64,000 nt of DNA from Sphagnum compactum (lineage: Eukaryota; Bryophyta; Sphagnopsida; Sphagnales): NCBI GenBank assembly GCA_965153455.1, contig OZ234498.1:12586001-12650000 (forward strand). Reading direction: 5' to 3'. The position numbers and the translations under genes were made by a program. How positions within the stretch are numbered: the stretch's first letter is position 1; the number at the start of each line of letters is the position of its first letter. Under the pieces are notes generated by a model. It saw only the letters and a list, made by a program, of their open reading frames with translations. It was not told the DNA's origin and ran no database searches. This document shows positions 1 through 11,629 of this stretch, one piece after another.

Positions 1-929
1 ACCGGTGTGTGTTTTTTGTTTTGTTTCTTGTCTTCCCTTGTTTGGTTCTTTCTGTGCCTTCCTGAGGAAGTGTTAGCCTTGCTGTTTCTTCTTCATCGTG
101 AGAACGGAGATTTCTCTATTCTCATGAAAGATATTTTTTCCAGTCACTTTAGCGGATGTCCTGCATCCAAGTAGTGACCAGCTGGGTTCTTCAAGTTTTA
201 TCTTTTGGGGAGTGTTGGGCCCCTCCAGCTACTTGTTAAGGTTGGTGTTTTTTCTGAAGCAAGGTTTTTCTTCTTCTAAAGTCATGGTTCCTTCCAGATT
301 AGGTGTTTTTTCCTTTGTGTCTAGTTCTTCTCCTCCTGTCCTCTTTTGTGTTGCTGTGTCTTGTGTTCTGTCTTCCTTGTTTTTCTGTGTTTTTGTCTGT
401 TTTCTGTTTTTTCTTCTTCATTTTGTTTTAAGTCCTTTCCTATTCTTCATGACATTCTTTGGTTTCCTATAAGGTTCTCTTGTAGGTTCTAAGAAGTAAG
501 CCTTTAGCTCCTCGGAGAGTCTTTCTAAAGTTTTACAGGTCTGAAGTGTTTAGAAAGTTCTTTTCTCCTCCCTTGTTTGTGTGCTTTTTCTGTTTTTATT
601 TCTTCTTGTCTTGTTCTTTTGTCTTTTGGGCCTTTTTTAGGTCAAGAGCAGAGTCCCAGTTTGTTGGAAGGCATTCTTTGGCTTTGTTGCGGGCGACTCT
701 CTGCAAGTGCCGGCACTGTGATCTTTGAGTCGTAACAAGCAATGCTATTTTAGGCTTCCCTACTGCTTGGGAGCAGCCCTCCTGCACAAAAGGGGGCTTC
801 TTGAGTCCTTATCAAGATCGGGGACCTTTGCTTGAGCTGGCGATTGTCCTGTAAATTGAGAGCTTGCTAATTTCCATTATGCTACTCGGTCTGCTCAGTT
901 TGATAGATTCTCTTTTTGGCTCGGTGTAA
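1..929. other. Pyrimidine-rich stretch upstream of GIY-YIG remnant
   Basis: The first 650 bases are rich in T and C on the + strand, and the open frames there are low-complexity strings of Phe, Ser, Cys and Leu. From about 660 the composition becomes more even, and broken frames run toward the GIY-YIG block. This part may be the decayed upstream portion of the same retroelement, but I recognise no reverse transcriptase motif in it. No gene is called. Confidence 0.4.
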
Positions 930-1699
930 TTAAATAAACTCCATAAATTTGGAAATGGAAACATAAAATGGGGCCCAGTTAAAAAGGTAATTGCCAATAC
1001 TCATTTTTCTGTCTTCAACATTAAGTCTCTCAACAGACTTAGAAGGCTTAGGCAAAAACACCTTAATTCTTCAACTAGCCTCTGTCCATTTTCAGATAAG
1101 GGGGTAATTTATGTTATTTACAGTGTCAATAATAGTAGAATGCTATATGTTGGTCAAACATGTAAGTCTGCCTTTGAGAGATTCCAAGAGCATATAAGAG
1201 AAGCTAGAAGATTGTCTAAACTTGCTAGTTCGTCTTTTGATTTTAAGCCACTATATGCTGCCATTGCCAAAGAGGGTTTCCATTCCTTCAGAGTTTTTCC
1301 TATTGAAAAGTAGATGGGAATTTCTTTGATTCTGGAGGTCGTTTTGCTCTGAACTTGTTTAAGGTTGTTGCCTCTCAATTGGAAAGAAAATGGATGAGTA
1401 TTTTACACACTTTCTTTCCAAGAGGTTACAACCTAGAAGGCAAGTCAAACAATAGACGTTCTCCTAGGGTACATAAAGCTTCTGCAATGTTGTGGAGAAA
1501 GGGCAGCAAGCCTTCATTTGCTCGTCCTTTTAACAAAGTTTGGGTTCCTGTCAATGTTCTTCCTAATGTTGCTGTAAGTTTACCTCCTCCTTCTTCGCCA
1601 GATTCTGAGGAGACTGGTTCTCCTTCTGATGATGTACAACCAAATCATAGAGGGATCCCTCACCTTTCTCCTCACAGAATTTTATCAAATAGTTATTAA
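930..1699 (+). pseudogene. GIY-YIG endonuclease domain, Penelope-like element remnant
   Basis: One frame is open from 930 to the TAG at 1311. It encodes a GIY-YIG nuclease start: VIYVIY near 1104, then eight residues, then YVGQT, followed by a conserved Arg and His in FERFQEH. The expected second half lies in another frame, running from about 1310 to 1699. It has LERKW (the probable catalytic Glu) and then PRGYNLEG, which resembles the C-terminal helix of this family. A one-base shift near 1305-1313 separates the halves, so the gene is broken. There is no good ATG and a TAA stands at 927. GIY-YIG domains of this kind form the endonuclease of Penelope-like retroelements. A homing endonuclease or viral nuclease is the alternative. 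A tail rich in Ser and Pro follows the domain. The fold is well supported; the element family is inferred. Confidence 0.72.
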
Positions 1700-4600
1700 A
1701 AAATATTGAAAAATCAAATTTTAAATTATAATTGTAATGAAATTTCGTATTGATTTATTTGTAAATTTGATTTTCAATACAAACCAAAACTACTAACATG
1801 TTAAATTTACTATTACCACTTGTTGGAATTATGAACATTATGAAAATCAATCAATATCAAATCCAATAAAAAACATTATAGATGTAAAATGTGGTTTAAT
1901 GGTTTCAAATACACCAAGACATGTTATTCCTTTCATTTGAAACAAAATGTTGAAATTGAAAACACTTAAAACAATTTCCAATCACGATCTATAAGTTGAA
2001 AACTTTAATCATAATTTAATATCATCTTTCAAACAAAAATAATGTAATGTTCAATAGGATTTAAGGTAAATCCTAAACTAAAAAATGTAACTATTGATTG
2101 AAAAGATGAAACGAAAATGTACTTGAATGTGAATCACACATTCTTAAATAACAACATGCAAAAATGAATTTCAAAATCTTCAAAACCTTGGTGTGATACA
2201 TAATGATACCATAATACTTGGGTGGTTTCAACATGAATTAAATTATTTTCAATTTTGCCAAAATTTTCAGAAAAATGCAACCTTTTCTTTCAAAATTTTC
2301 AAAAACACATTCAAGCTGTTAGCCAATTTTGAACCAAGAACCTGCTTGACTTTAGTTTTGAACCAAAAACGTATCTAACCAAATCAATTACTTTACATCC
2401 ATCTGACCACTAATGCAATGAAATATCTTTAAAATGATAACAAAGTTTATTACATATATTACACATATGTCAAAATTTTCAAAATTAAAAAAATAGTTGT
2501 TGAACTAGAAATTCTAGATTAAATTAACTATTTGATAGAAAATTGCCAAAGCCGGCCAAATATTACAATAGTAGGTTGAAAAACATGTGATTTACGATTT
2601 ACATGCAATTGATTTAACCAAAATATTAAATTTTTGAGTAATATAAAATTTGAAATCAAGAGTTAAATTTTGAACATTTTTCAAAACTACATTAAAAAAT
2701 GGGAAAGTTTTATGATTTAAAATATTTTAGAAATCAACGTTTATGGTTTTTCAAGTTTTGCCCATTTCAATTTGCACCCAATTTGCAAGTATCGATGATT
2801 TGCCCACAAACTAGATCACTTCTTTAATTTTTTTATTTTTATTTCGTTGACCTCTTTATTTTTTTCCTTCTTGTAAAGCTTCTATGCCAACAAGTCCTTC
2901 ATCCTCCCATGCATTTAATTCAATTAATAACACACATCAAAAGAAAATTATAAATGCCACAACATATTCATGAAATGGAAAAATCACACATGATTCAACA
3001 TATTCATAATATTTTCAAAATTATTTAAATACTTTTGATTACTATAGTATAAACGCAAATTCAACACATGTGTGTAGAATAAATAATGAATTAAAAATAT
3101 TTCGTGTCAAAAAATAATATTCTTGAATATTCCCCCAAAAAAAATTCTTTCACAAAATTTTGTTCTTTGAAAAAGTAATTTTGAAAATTATAAATTTCTG
3201 CAAATAATGTAATTTAATGTCAAAGATCCCAAGGTATTACATTAATATAAAAATTATGAATATACAAATAAATATAACAATGAATATAATAATGACATCC
3301 ATTTACAATAAATTGTGCAATAAATAAGATGGATTGTTTTTTGTTTTGAGAAGTTCATATTTGTAAAATGCACAAAAATCATCAAATGAATTTTAAAATA
3401 CATAAATACCATTTTATCTCATGAAATCATGTTTGTTTTATAGCAACATGTTATCTTTTATCTTATTTTACAATGTCAACAATAATTTTAAAGGTTTTTA
3501 TTAGTTTCAAAGATATTTTAAATTCATATAATAAAATGACATTTAGTTTTATATTTTAAGTTTATTTAGGATTTATCATCAAGCAATGACATTTGTAATA
3601 AGGATAATGTTTGTCATCTACCCATATAATTAATGATATGCAAATTGAATTTTTAATTAATGAATTTTCAGAAGAAACTAATGAAAGGATCATTATTGAG
3701 GACTTGATTGATGTAAACTTAATCGATCATGAACATAATTAAAAGATTTTTTTATTCAATAGAAAATTCATACAATTTTTTAAATTATATTTATGATAGG
3801 AAAATTTGAATAATGAAAAACATCATTATCTCAATAGATTATTTATAACCATTAATTTTGTCACAAGACATGCATAAAGATATTTTATTTTATTTATTCA
3901 TTCATATTAAGTATGTAACCATGTAACAATGATAAAATGACATTTTGCATGTAGAATTTGTCATGTAAAACATTCATAAATCCTTATTCAATGTTACTGG
4001 AGATTGATTTTAGAAAATGAAAAATGTCAAATGTGAATTTCAAAGATAACATTATTCACAAATATACCTTTTCAACCATCATTTGATAAATTGTTTTTGT
4101 ATTATTGCATTTTCAAATGATTTCATCTTTTGTTTAATCTTGGTTAAGTAATTTCAGAAATATTTAAATGCTTGTGGTTATTTTTCTTTTTTGAAAAAGG
4201 AATATTCATGTCATTGAAAACATTTTTGTAAAAGTATAAACGGGTTGATATCATAGAGCATGCACTATATAATAATGATGTGATGCATTTAATCAAATGA
4301 TCAAAACACATATCAAAATAATTTGGTAACCAAAAATTTAAAAAACAAGAAAAACATTGAGGGAAATAATACATCTTTCCTTTTTTGGTCTTATAAACTA
4401 AAACAATGTCAAAGATTTTTTGTGGATGAGCACGGATGGAAGTGCAAACCCTAATTCTAATGGATGGTAAGTGATGATAAACTATGGAGCAATTATGCAT
4501 CACGAGGAATTCAGGAAGTCGAAAGTTCGTTATCTTGTTTTTCTTTTTACATTTGGGTTTTGTTTGTTGTTCTGCATTAGTGTGTTTAAGGTTTGTTCTT

Positions 4601-5860
4601 CAATGGAATGGCTTGAGTGAACTGGTTTTGGTGATGGAACGGATTCCTTGTTGCTATGTTTATCGAAAATGTGAATCATAGCTCTTAGCAATGGTTGGTG
4701 TGAATGCTTATGGGGAGCGGGAGGATGGTGTCAAGAAGAGTTATATGAAGCGGGGTTGTGGTGGAAGAAGGGAAGCATTTTGTGAAAAAGAACTAAGTTA
4801 TATTTTAAAATTGTGATGTTGCTATGTTTGTTGTGTCCAAACAACTAGGGATGAATGCCTTTTTATGGATCTTTTGTTCTGTGACTTGAAACATGCTTTC
4901 CATAATGCCATGAGCTTCAATAAGAAAGTAGGAAGTTTAGTGTCTATAATTAGGGACTAATTCAAGGGAGGTGATGATGGAGTCTAGGATTTCATGATTA
5001 GTCATGGTGGTAGTGGTCATTATGTTTTGGAGAATGTTGGGGATTTTGAAGGAATGTGTTAGACAATTTGTTCTTGAAAAAAAATACCTATGTTCTAGTG
5101 GGAGCTCCGTAGAATGAGGGATTAGTGGACATTGGAAGGTTTGTGGGAAAAAAATTATGATGTCCAACCTTTTTTTTTTAATGTCTATGTCCAACTTTTG
5201 AGGAGTGAGATTTGATGGCAATGGGTTTGCATTGAGGAGATGGGGTTTTGTTGTTGAGAGATGAGTTGCCACCACAAATGACCATTTGGTTCTTGAGAGG
5301 AAATCATGAAAGATTTGATCCCTTGAGGTCCATATTTTTTGAATTGCAATGTTAGGAATAGTAGGATCACCAATCCAGGGATTAAACTTGTTATAATTTT
5401 ATCTCTACTCTTTGGAAATAATTTGTAGACATTTGTTAACTTGTCTTGAATCTGCTAGGGAGTGTCATGATATATTCACCCCTCCTCTTTTTTTGGTGAT
5501 AGTCCATGCATTTTTTCAATCTTTTTTTTCACATAATGCACACATAATGAGGTGAACATCACTTGGTGTTTAACACTTTAAAATTAATGCAAATCATAAT
5601 GAAGGAGAAAAATATGTTCATGCCCAAACATAGAAAACTCATTTCATGTTCATACGTCAATGACATGAAATGTTGAAATAACCTTGAGAAAAATGAATTT
5701 TAGCCAAAGAATAAATGATGATATGATGTGTAACATGCAATAAATCTTCCTTATTTGTATCAAGACTAAAAACAAATATCATTGTGGAACAAGAATTTTT
5801 TTTTTAGAAAGTGCTCTGGAAGTGAAAGCCACTAATTCCTTCCTATATAAAATTGAAATC
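1700..5860. other. AT-rich intergenic DNA, no gene seen
   Basis: About 4 kb of strongly AT-rich sequence with many short words such as CAAAATTTTCAAAA and long A or T runs. The longest open frames (4144-4503 minus and 4937-5275 minus) have no recognisable motif and no splice or codon support. The part from 4480 to 5400 is somewhat less AT-rich and could be a degraded insertion, but nothing identifies it. Confidence 0.6.
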
Positions 5861-5865
5861 CATTC

Positions 5866-5960
5866 AATGTATTTGAATTCAAATTTGATTAAATTTAATT
5901 CAATTCCAATTCAACAATTGGATTAAGATTCAATTGAATTGAATTCAAATTCAATTAAAA
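5866..5960. repeat. AATTCAA-type low-complexity palindromic tract
   Basis: Repeated permutations of TTGAATTCAATT, several of them self-complementary, make a short cruciform-prone tract about 290 bases ahead of the VanY start codon. Confidence 0.6.
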
Positions 5961-6006
5961 AAAATTGATATGCAAATTGGTGGAAAATGTATTCAATATC
6001 TTCTTG

Positions 6007-6013
6007 TATATAT
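6007..6013 (+). promoter_or_regulatory. Possible TATA box for VanY gene
   Basis: TATATAT lies about 235 bases before the chosen ATG at 6247. The position suits a core promoter with a 5' leader of roughly 200 bases. The surrounding DNA is very AT-rich, so chance is a real possibility. Confidence 0.22.
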
Positions 6014-6027
6014 GTTGTTAAAAAAAT

Positions 6028-6084
6028 ACATTTAATACAAAATTTGAAAAAACACATTTAATACAAAATTTGGAAAAACACATT
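6028..6084. repeat. 26-bp tandem duplication
   Basis: ACATTTAATACAAAATTTG is repeated twice with a period of 26 bases (starts 6028 and 6054), with one base difference, just upstream of the VanY coding region. Confidence 0.8.
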
Positions 6085-6246
6085 TCCATGCCACACTTGG
6101 GCCATTGGTCAAAAAGACATTCGGTTGGCCTCCAGTGTGAATGGGGAAAAACTCCGCCATCGCACCTCCTTCTGTCTGACGCTATATGGAAGGAGCGATG
6201 GCGTGGGCAGCGAGAGGGAAGAAGAGGAAGAGATCTGTTGTCGGCG

Positions 6247-9200
6247 ATGGCGTCGATGCGCATGCTCGCCGCCTGTGCTCACTTTCCTCATGGCCTGCGT
6301 TGTTTCTCGAGCCACTGCACTCCTTTTCCCTCTGTCTTCCGCCTCCACCGTAGCACAGTGTTGCGAAGTACCGCTAGTGCTGGGGTGAAGAAGAGGAATG
6401 CGATGTGTTGTGGTTCTGCCCATCAGGATGGCGACTCACCTGGGTTCCAATTCAGCATCAGCAGCATTAGCAACAAAGAAGACGGTGGAGAGAAGAATGC
6501 GTCATTGGAGCAACAACAACAACAAAATCAACGACATCGGGTTGTTGCAGAGTTACAGCAGTTTCAGGTAAGGATACATTTTGTCCATGTACATGAACAG
6601 ATTGTTTCTCGGGTTTGGAGTCTCCTAACATGTGTTGTAAAGCAGGGGGGTTTCCATATATGAATAGGTAACAAGCCAGAACAAGCTGCTTGATGTTTAT
6701 AATCCAGCCATGAAGACCAAGGATTAGGGTTTGGAGTCTCCTTACATGTGTTGTAAAGCAGGGGGGATTCCATAGATGAATAGGAAACAAGCCAGAAGAG
6801 ATTGTAGAAACTATTCTATTGAGACCTCAATCACAGATACAAAGAAAATGAGAAAGAGGAAAATTCTCCTCTCTTGTTGATAAATTTCATAGTATTGTGA
6901 TGATGGCATGAATTTTGGAGCCAGAAAAAGCAAGAAATATGTTTTTCAAGTTTTTGTCTCCCAAACCACCTGACCAAATACACAAGGTGACAGAGTTTCT
7001 CAATAGGAATATATATCTATTAAGATTGGAGAGAAATCTGCATGATAACATTTTGAAGGTAACTGTTATGTCATATCTGACCAAACCAAAAGAACACAAC
7101 AATAATAGACCTGTGGGTGTCATTCATTAAGGATACAGATCTCTTACAATTTCTTGCCCAAAATGGCAGTGTTCATGATGTTACATAGCACTTCAGAGAT
7201 GTAGCTAATACAACAACTCAATTGTATTCTCATTGAACTTGCAACAAGCGTGTGAGAGTAAGCTTCATCTGATTTTTAGGTTACCACTGTTATACACACT
7301 CATCTGTGTAGCAAGGTCTACTAGAGGGTAGTGTCTAGGGCCTTCTGCATCCTCAACACATCTTTTAAGCACACCATTTTCCAACAGCAACAATGAATGA
7401 GGGTTGAGATTTATTATGACTGCATACCTTTGAAATTTGTAGTCATATGTTTTCTTTCCTCTGAATCAACCATGATATCCTCTTTGTTCTTGCTTTGTGG
7501 CTAAGAGTGATAAAAGTCACAATCCAGAAGTTTGAGTTTCTAAACTCAGCAGAGATGTATGTGAAGGCAGGCAAAGCCATGGGTGGTGCACTGTATCATG
7601 GTGCTAAGCAAGTGGACAGTCAACTGAAAGCTCTGCTATTTTTATTCTTTGCAGCAGGCTTTTCTGCAGGAATGGCTGTTGCACTGTGTGCAGTTTCTTT
7701 CAAGGCAAGTAGAGCTAAACAGGGTAAGTAAGGATTTGCACATCTTGGCATTGTTTATCCAGCAGAATGCTAGTGTTGCATATTGTCCTATCTGGTCACT
7801 TGTGAACTTCTAGAAATTTCAATATGTGAGCCATCCTTGTACTGGTGGAGCGGTTCAAAAGTTTATCTTCCTTTGATATCCTGAAGTAACAGTCTATCGT
7901 GCTGCCCTAAGCCTTTGAGCACATGAATGACTTCATCTGGCACACATGTCTGCTTTCTGACTCACATTGTGCAGAACTGCAGGAACCATAGCAGATGTAC
8001 AGGCAGTGCCAACTGTTGCAATGGTGGCAGGAACAGTCTTCTCCCCAGAGCAGGTACTTGTGCACATTGCTGCTTATTTATCACTGGTTCTCACATTCTC
8101 AGAACCTGGTCTTCAGAGTGTTAGCATAATGACTGAATTGTCCCTTTTGCATCTGGTAATGTGACAGAAATTCTGGATGTAGATTTAAAAAAGATTGGTT
8201 TGCCCAGAATCTTGAGTAGATTCTTTTATACTCATGTACACCCATCATCTGGGGCTGATGAAGTCAGCGGGGAGTCATGGCAGCTCATCCCTGCTGTTCA
8301 TGATGAAGGTGAGGGTCTGATACTTTGCAAGTGACACTCAGAAGGTTATGAGATCGCACACATTCTTGTCATGTTCATGTTAGTTTTGCTGGAGCTGACA
8401 TAGCACTTTCATGGATCTTTCTCTGCAATTCCATAGATATGTTTCTCACATTGTTGAAAGAGATATTGGCAATGTTACAGCAAAACACCTTCATTCACTT
8501 AGGAGATTGCAATTTGGTTACTGTGGATAGTGCTGTATACAGGAACCACAAGGAACATAGGAAAAAAGAGAGGTGGGAGGGAGTCCTAGTAGGTGCCTTG
8601 CTTGTAAAGCTTAGAATGCAGACACTTTCTGAATTTAAGAAGGAAAAGGTGAGAGTAAGGGGGATGGTTTGTGCCCAAGCACATCAAAATCATTCCGTGT
8701 TCTCTAGAGATTGGAAACCCTTCACCCAACACCTGATTTGGCTTTGGCTTGTGAGAAGGTAACCATGTATGCATGCAGCCACACATCATGACACACTGGA
8801 CCTTAAATAATGCTTTGTCATCAGGTGCTAATATATCTTACTCCCTTGTCTTGTGGGTGAAGCTGCTTGGTCACCTCCGCTCAGAGGAAGCACCTACTTC
8901 AGATCTCAAAGCAGTTCTTGCTGATGAGAGGTGAGTGACTAAACCATGTTGGAACCTGCCCAGAGAAGTTGGTTCTTGCATCTTATGAACACCATGTGCT
9001 TGACAGTTAAATGAGGAAATTTAGCTTTATGACAGTGAATCTGTAGCTTTATGGACCTTACCTTTTTTAGCTTCTTCGAGAAACCAGTAATTTTGCTAGG
9101 TGAAACCCCTCTAACCTGTGAGCCCTGACCTTGTGATTGGTGTATTCAGTGTCAAGCTAAGAACGGTGGCTGCAGATGCCTTCCTATCCATGCAAGATGC

Positions 9201-11629
9201 TGCAAGGAAAGATGATGTTTGGTTGGTACCTATTTCTGGGTAAAAACCTCTCTGACATGACACTCCATTCTAATCAGTCTGACTCCTGAGTGCTAGTCAA
9301 CATCATGACCAAGTCTTCGCATTGCTTCTGAAAATGTGATGGAAACTCAGGATGCAGATTGTTTTATGACTGTTTGCCTGAATCTGGGCAGGTTACACTA
9401 CATATATCTACACCCACTTTTGGGAACTATTAAAGTTAGTGAAGTCATGGCAGCTAGTCACTAGTATTGTTGGTGAAGTTGATGATCTGATACTTTGTGA
9501 GTGACACTCATAAGGTTATGACCACACTTATTCTTGTTGATTTAGTTCTAGTCTTACTGGAACTGACACATCAGCTACCTCCGAAGTGTTGTTGTGGAGT
9601 TTCCTCTGCAATGTCATAGATATGGTATCACTTTAATGGAATTGAAAACCCAAATCCACATGACAGATCTTTTTCTGTTATTATGACTCCGTCTTTGGGT
9701 CTACCATCATTGAGTCTACTCATTATGCCCTTAAGGTCCCCTTGGTATAACTGCACTGACAACCTGTAACAGGTTTCGGTCAGTCGAGATGCAGCAATCA
9801 CTGTTTTTCACCATAAAGGCAGAACGTGAACAATCTGCTGCTGAACGTGCAAAGGTGAACCTGTCTCTTTGGAGCAATGACTACTGTAGTTGATTGCTTG
9901 GTCATAGTGTTGAATAACATGTGTGCTACCAAATTGAAGAATATGAATATGTCTAGCCATGTCTTCTTCTTTCTTGGTTTTGGAAAGGTAGAGTGTGGCG
10001 CTTCGCACATCATGTCAGAGCAACATCTGAGGATTATCAGGACCAGAGGCAGCTTATGTAACCCTAGTGGTGAGTCCTAGTGACTGGTGAGGCTTCCTGA
10101 TGTTGGTTCTTAATCTCTTGAATTTTGATAGGTGTCAGCACCTCCAGGCTTTAGTGAGCACCATACAGGCTATGCACTTGATATTGGAGATTTGGCTGCT
10201 CCGGAAACTGAGCTTGAACCAGGTGAATGATTCTTACAAGGGAGCCCTAGGGCTTTCTTAGCATGCTAGAATTGTTGTTAAGTGATGGAGAGACCTTCCT
10301 TTTTGGTTGTCATTGGTAATTATGGTTGTCACTGCCTTTCGTTGTGAGATGACAGTCTGATACTTTGTGAGCAACACTCACATGGTAATGACTGCACTCA
10401 TTCTGTCATGTTTGATTCAGTCTAGCCTGAACTAAAACAACAATTTCTCAGTCACCTTCATTGTTTTTGTGGAGTTTCTCTTCACAATCACCTTGATATA
10501 TGTGTATGTTTATTGAGTTTTTCCATTATTGCCAGTGTTGTGACAGGAAGGCGGTCCTTTGTTGTTCAATGTTTGACATTAAACTACACCCATTGCAAGG
10601 AACTGATGACATGAGTGGGGATGTTATGAGAAGTGGTCAATGCTATACATTTGCTGTTGGACATATGTATGATCATCACTGTCATTCAAACTGCTCCTTA
10701 ATTCTGTTTTGTGATCTTGATTTCTCCTTTCCTTACAGTTTGGTTTCCTCTTTTTCATGCTCACTGATTGTTGCTGGTCTGTTGTCAGATCTGAAATATC
10801 CAGGTTATGGATAGGTTATTGAGTCATCTCTCACTTCTTTTCAGGTTGACTTAGATCGGAAGTATTGAGAAATACTCAGTAGTTGAAGAAATTTGTGAAT
10901 GTTGAGCTAGCTGACATCATGGCTGAATACTCTTGGTACTTCCAGGATTTTTGACAGAATCTTAGTAGATTGGTTAATGTTGAATTGACTGGTACCCCAC
11001 TGCTGGGAACTGATGAAGTCAGTGAAGGTGTTGTGGTAGTCAGACACTACCATTCATGTTGCTGTTGACAGTCACAAAACATGTGAGAGGCTGTTGCTAT
11101 TGGTCACACTGAATTTCAGGTCTATTCTGTTCTTCATGTGTCTGAAATATTTATGAATCAGTTGAAGTGTTTTCACTGGAGAGTTTTACAACAACTGATT
11201 ATTCTTTGGGTTTCATTTACTTCACTGTAAAATAACATCTGCTTTTGTCTGCTGAGCAGAATTTGATCAAACTGCTGCATTTTCTTGGCTTCAAACCAAT
11301 GCTGCTCGGTATGCTACAGACCAGTCTGGTTTTTTTTTGGTGACAAATGTGGTCATATCCCTCATGTGCGAACCTAAATAGTGCATCTTTTGAGTCTCTT
11401 GAATCATCTAGCTGTATCAACATATGAACCTTCTGCAGCAGGAAAGTTATTGCAAAGTGACTTTGTTTGCAGGTTCCATTTTGAGATGTCTTTCCCTAAA
11501 GACAACATCCAAGGTATAATGTATGAACCATGGCACTGGAGATTTGTGGGAGATGATTACAGCCTTCAAGCATTTTATGCATCACACAAACTTTATGGTA
11601 GCACCATCAGTCCTGATTCTAGTCACTGA
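6247..11629 (+). CDS. VanY-type D-Ala-D-Ala carboxypeptidase (M15B), plastid
   Basis: A metallopeptidase that should remove the terminal D-Ala from peptidoglycan stem peptides. Exons: 6247-6567, 7531-7723, 7983-8053, 8863-8930, 9150-9239, 9773-9854, 10132-10222, 11260-11308 and 11473-11629. All phases join, giving 373 residues. Residues 1-60 are rich in Ser and Arg and poor in acids, like a plastid transit peptide. Residues 141-164 form one membrane helix. The catalytic part holds LLGHLRSEEAP (from 196), LVPISGFRS (243-251), SEHHTGYALD (283-292; zinc ligands H285 and D292) and EPWHWRFVG (340-348; catalytic E340, zinc ligand H343). These match the M15B family, closest in style to cyanobacterial VanY proteins. 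By inference the protein is an envelope-anchored enzyme of plastid peptidoglycan and was acquired from the plastid ancestor. The 8863 boundary is the least certain. The frame is also open upstream to an ATG at 6070. Confidence 0.88.
6613..6797 (+). repeat. Tandem pair of 69-bp repeats in VanY intron 1
   Basis: Bases 6613-6681 and 6729-6797 match at nearly every position. Both run from GTTTGGAGTC to AAGCCAGAA and include TTGTAAAGCAGGGGGG. The period is 116 bases. They lie just inside intron 1, after the donor at 6568. Confidence 0.88.
8165..8460 (+). repeat. Intron-resident repeat, copy in VanY intron 3
   Basis: Shares with intron 5 an ordered set of words: GGATGTAGATT, CTACACCCA-like, TGAAGTCA, GTCATGGCAGCT, CTGATACTTTG, GTGACACTCA, AAGGTTATGA, GAGCTGACA and CATAGATATG. 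It spans about 290 bases, with no coding frame. Confidence 0.65.
9335..9630 (+). repeat. Intron-resident repeat, copy in VanY intron 5
   Basis: The same ordered words as the intron 3 copy (GGATGCAGATTG, AAGTCATGGCAGCT, CTGATACTTTGTGAGTGAC, AAGGTTATGA, GAACTGACACA, CATAGATATGG). Divergence is moderate, with small indels. Confidence 0.65.
10345..11090 (+). repeat. Intron-resident repeat, partial copies in VanY intron 7
   Basis: Intron 7 holds at least three fragments of the same family. 10345-10500 carries CTGATACTTTGTGAG and GTGGAGTTTCTCT. 10560-10690 carries GGAACTGATGACATGAGTG. 10940-11090 carries GGAACTGATGAAGTCAGTG, followed by a GTAGTCAGACACTACC-like block. The order differs from the copies in introns 3 and 5. 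Confidence 0.55.

Noticed and set aside
9226-9240. Alternative donor at 9226 in VanY exon 5
   Set aside because: Using 9226 would remove the VPISG part of the conserved VPISGFRS motif. The donor after 9239 keeps it and restores phase with the exon at 9773.
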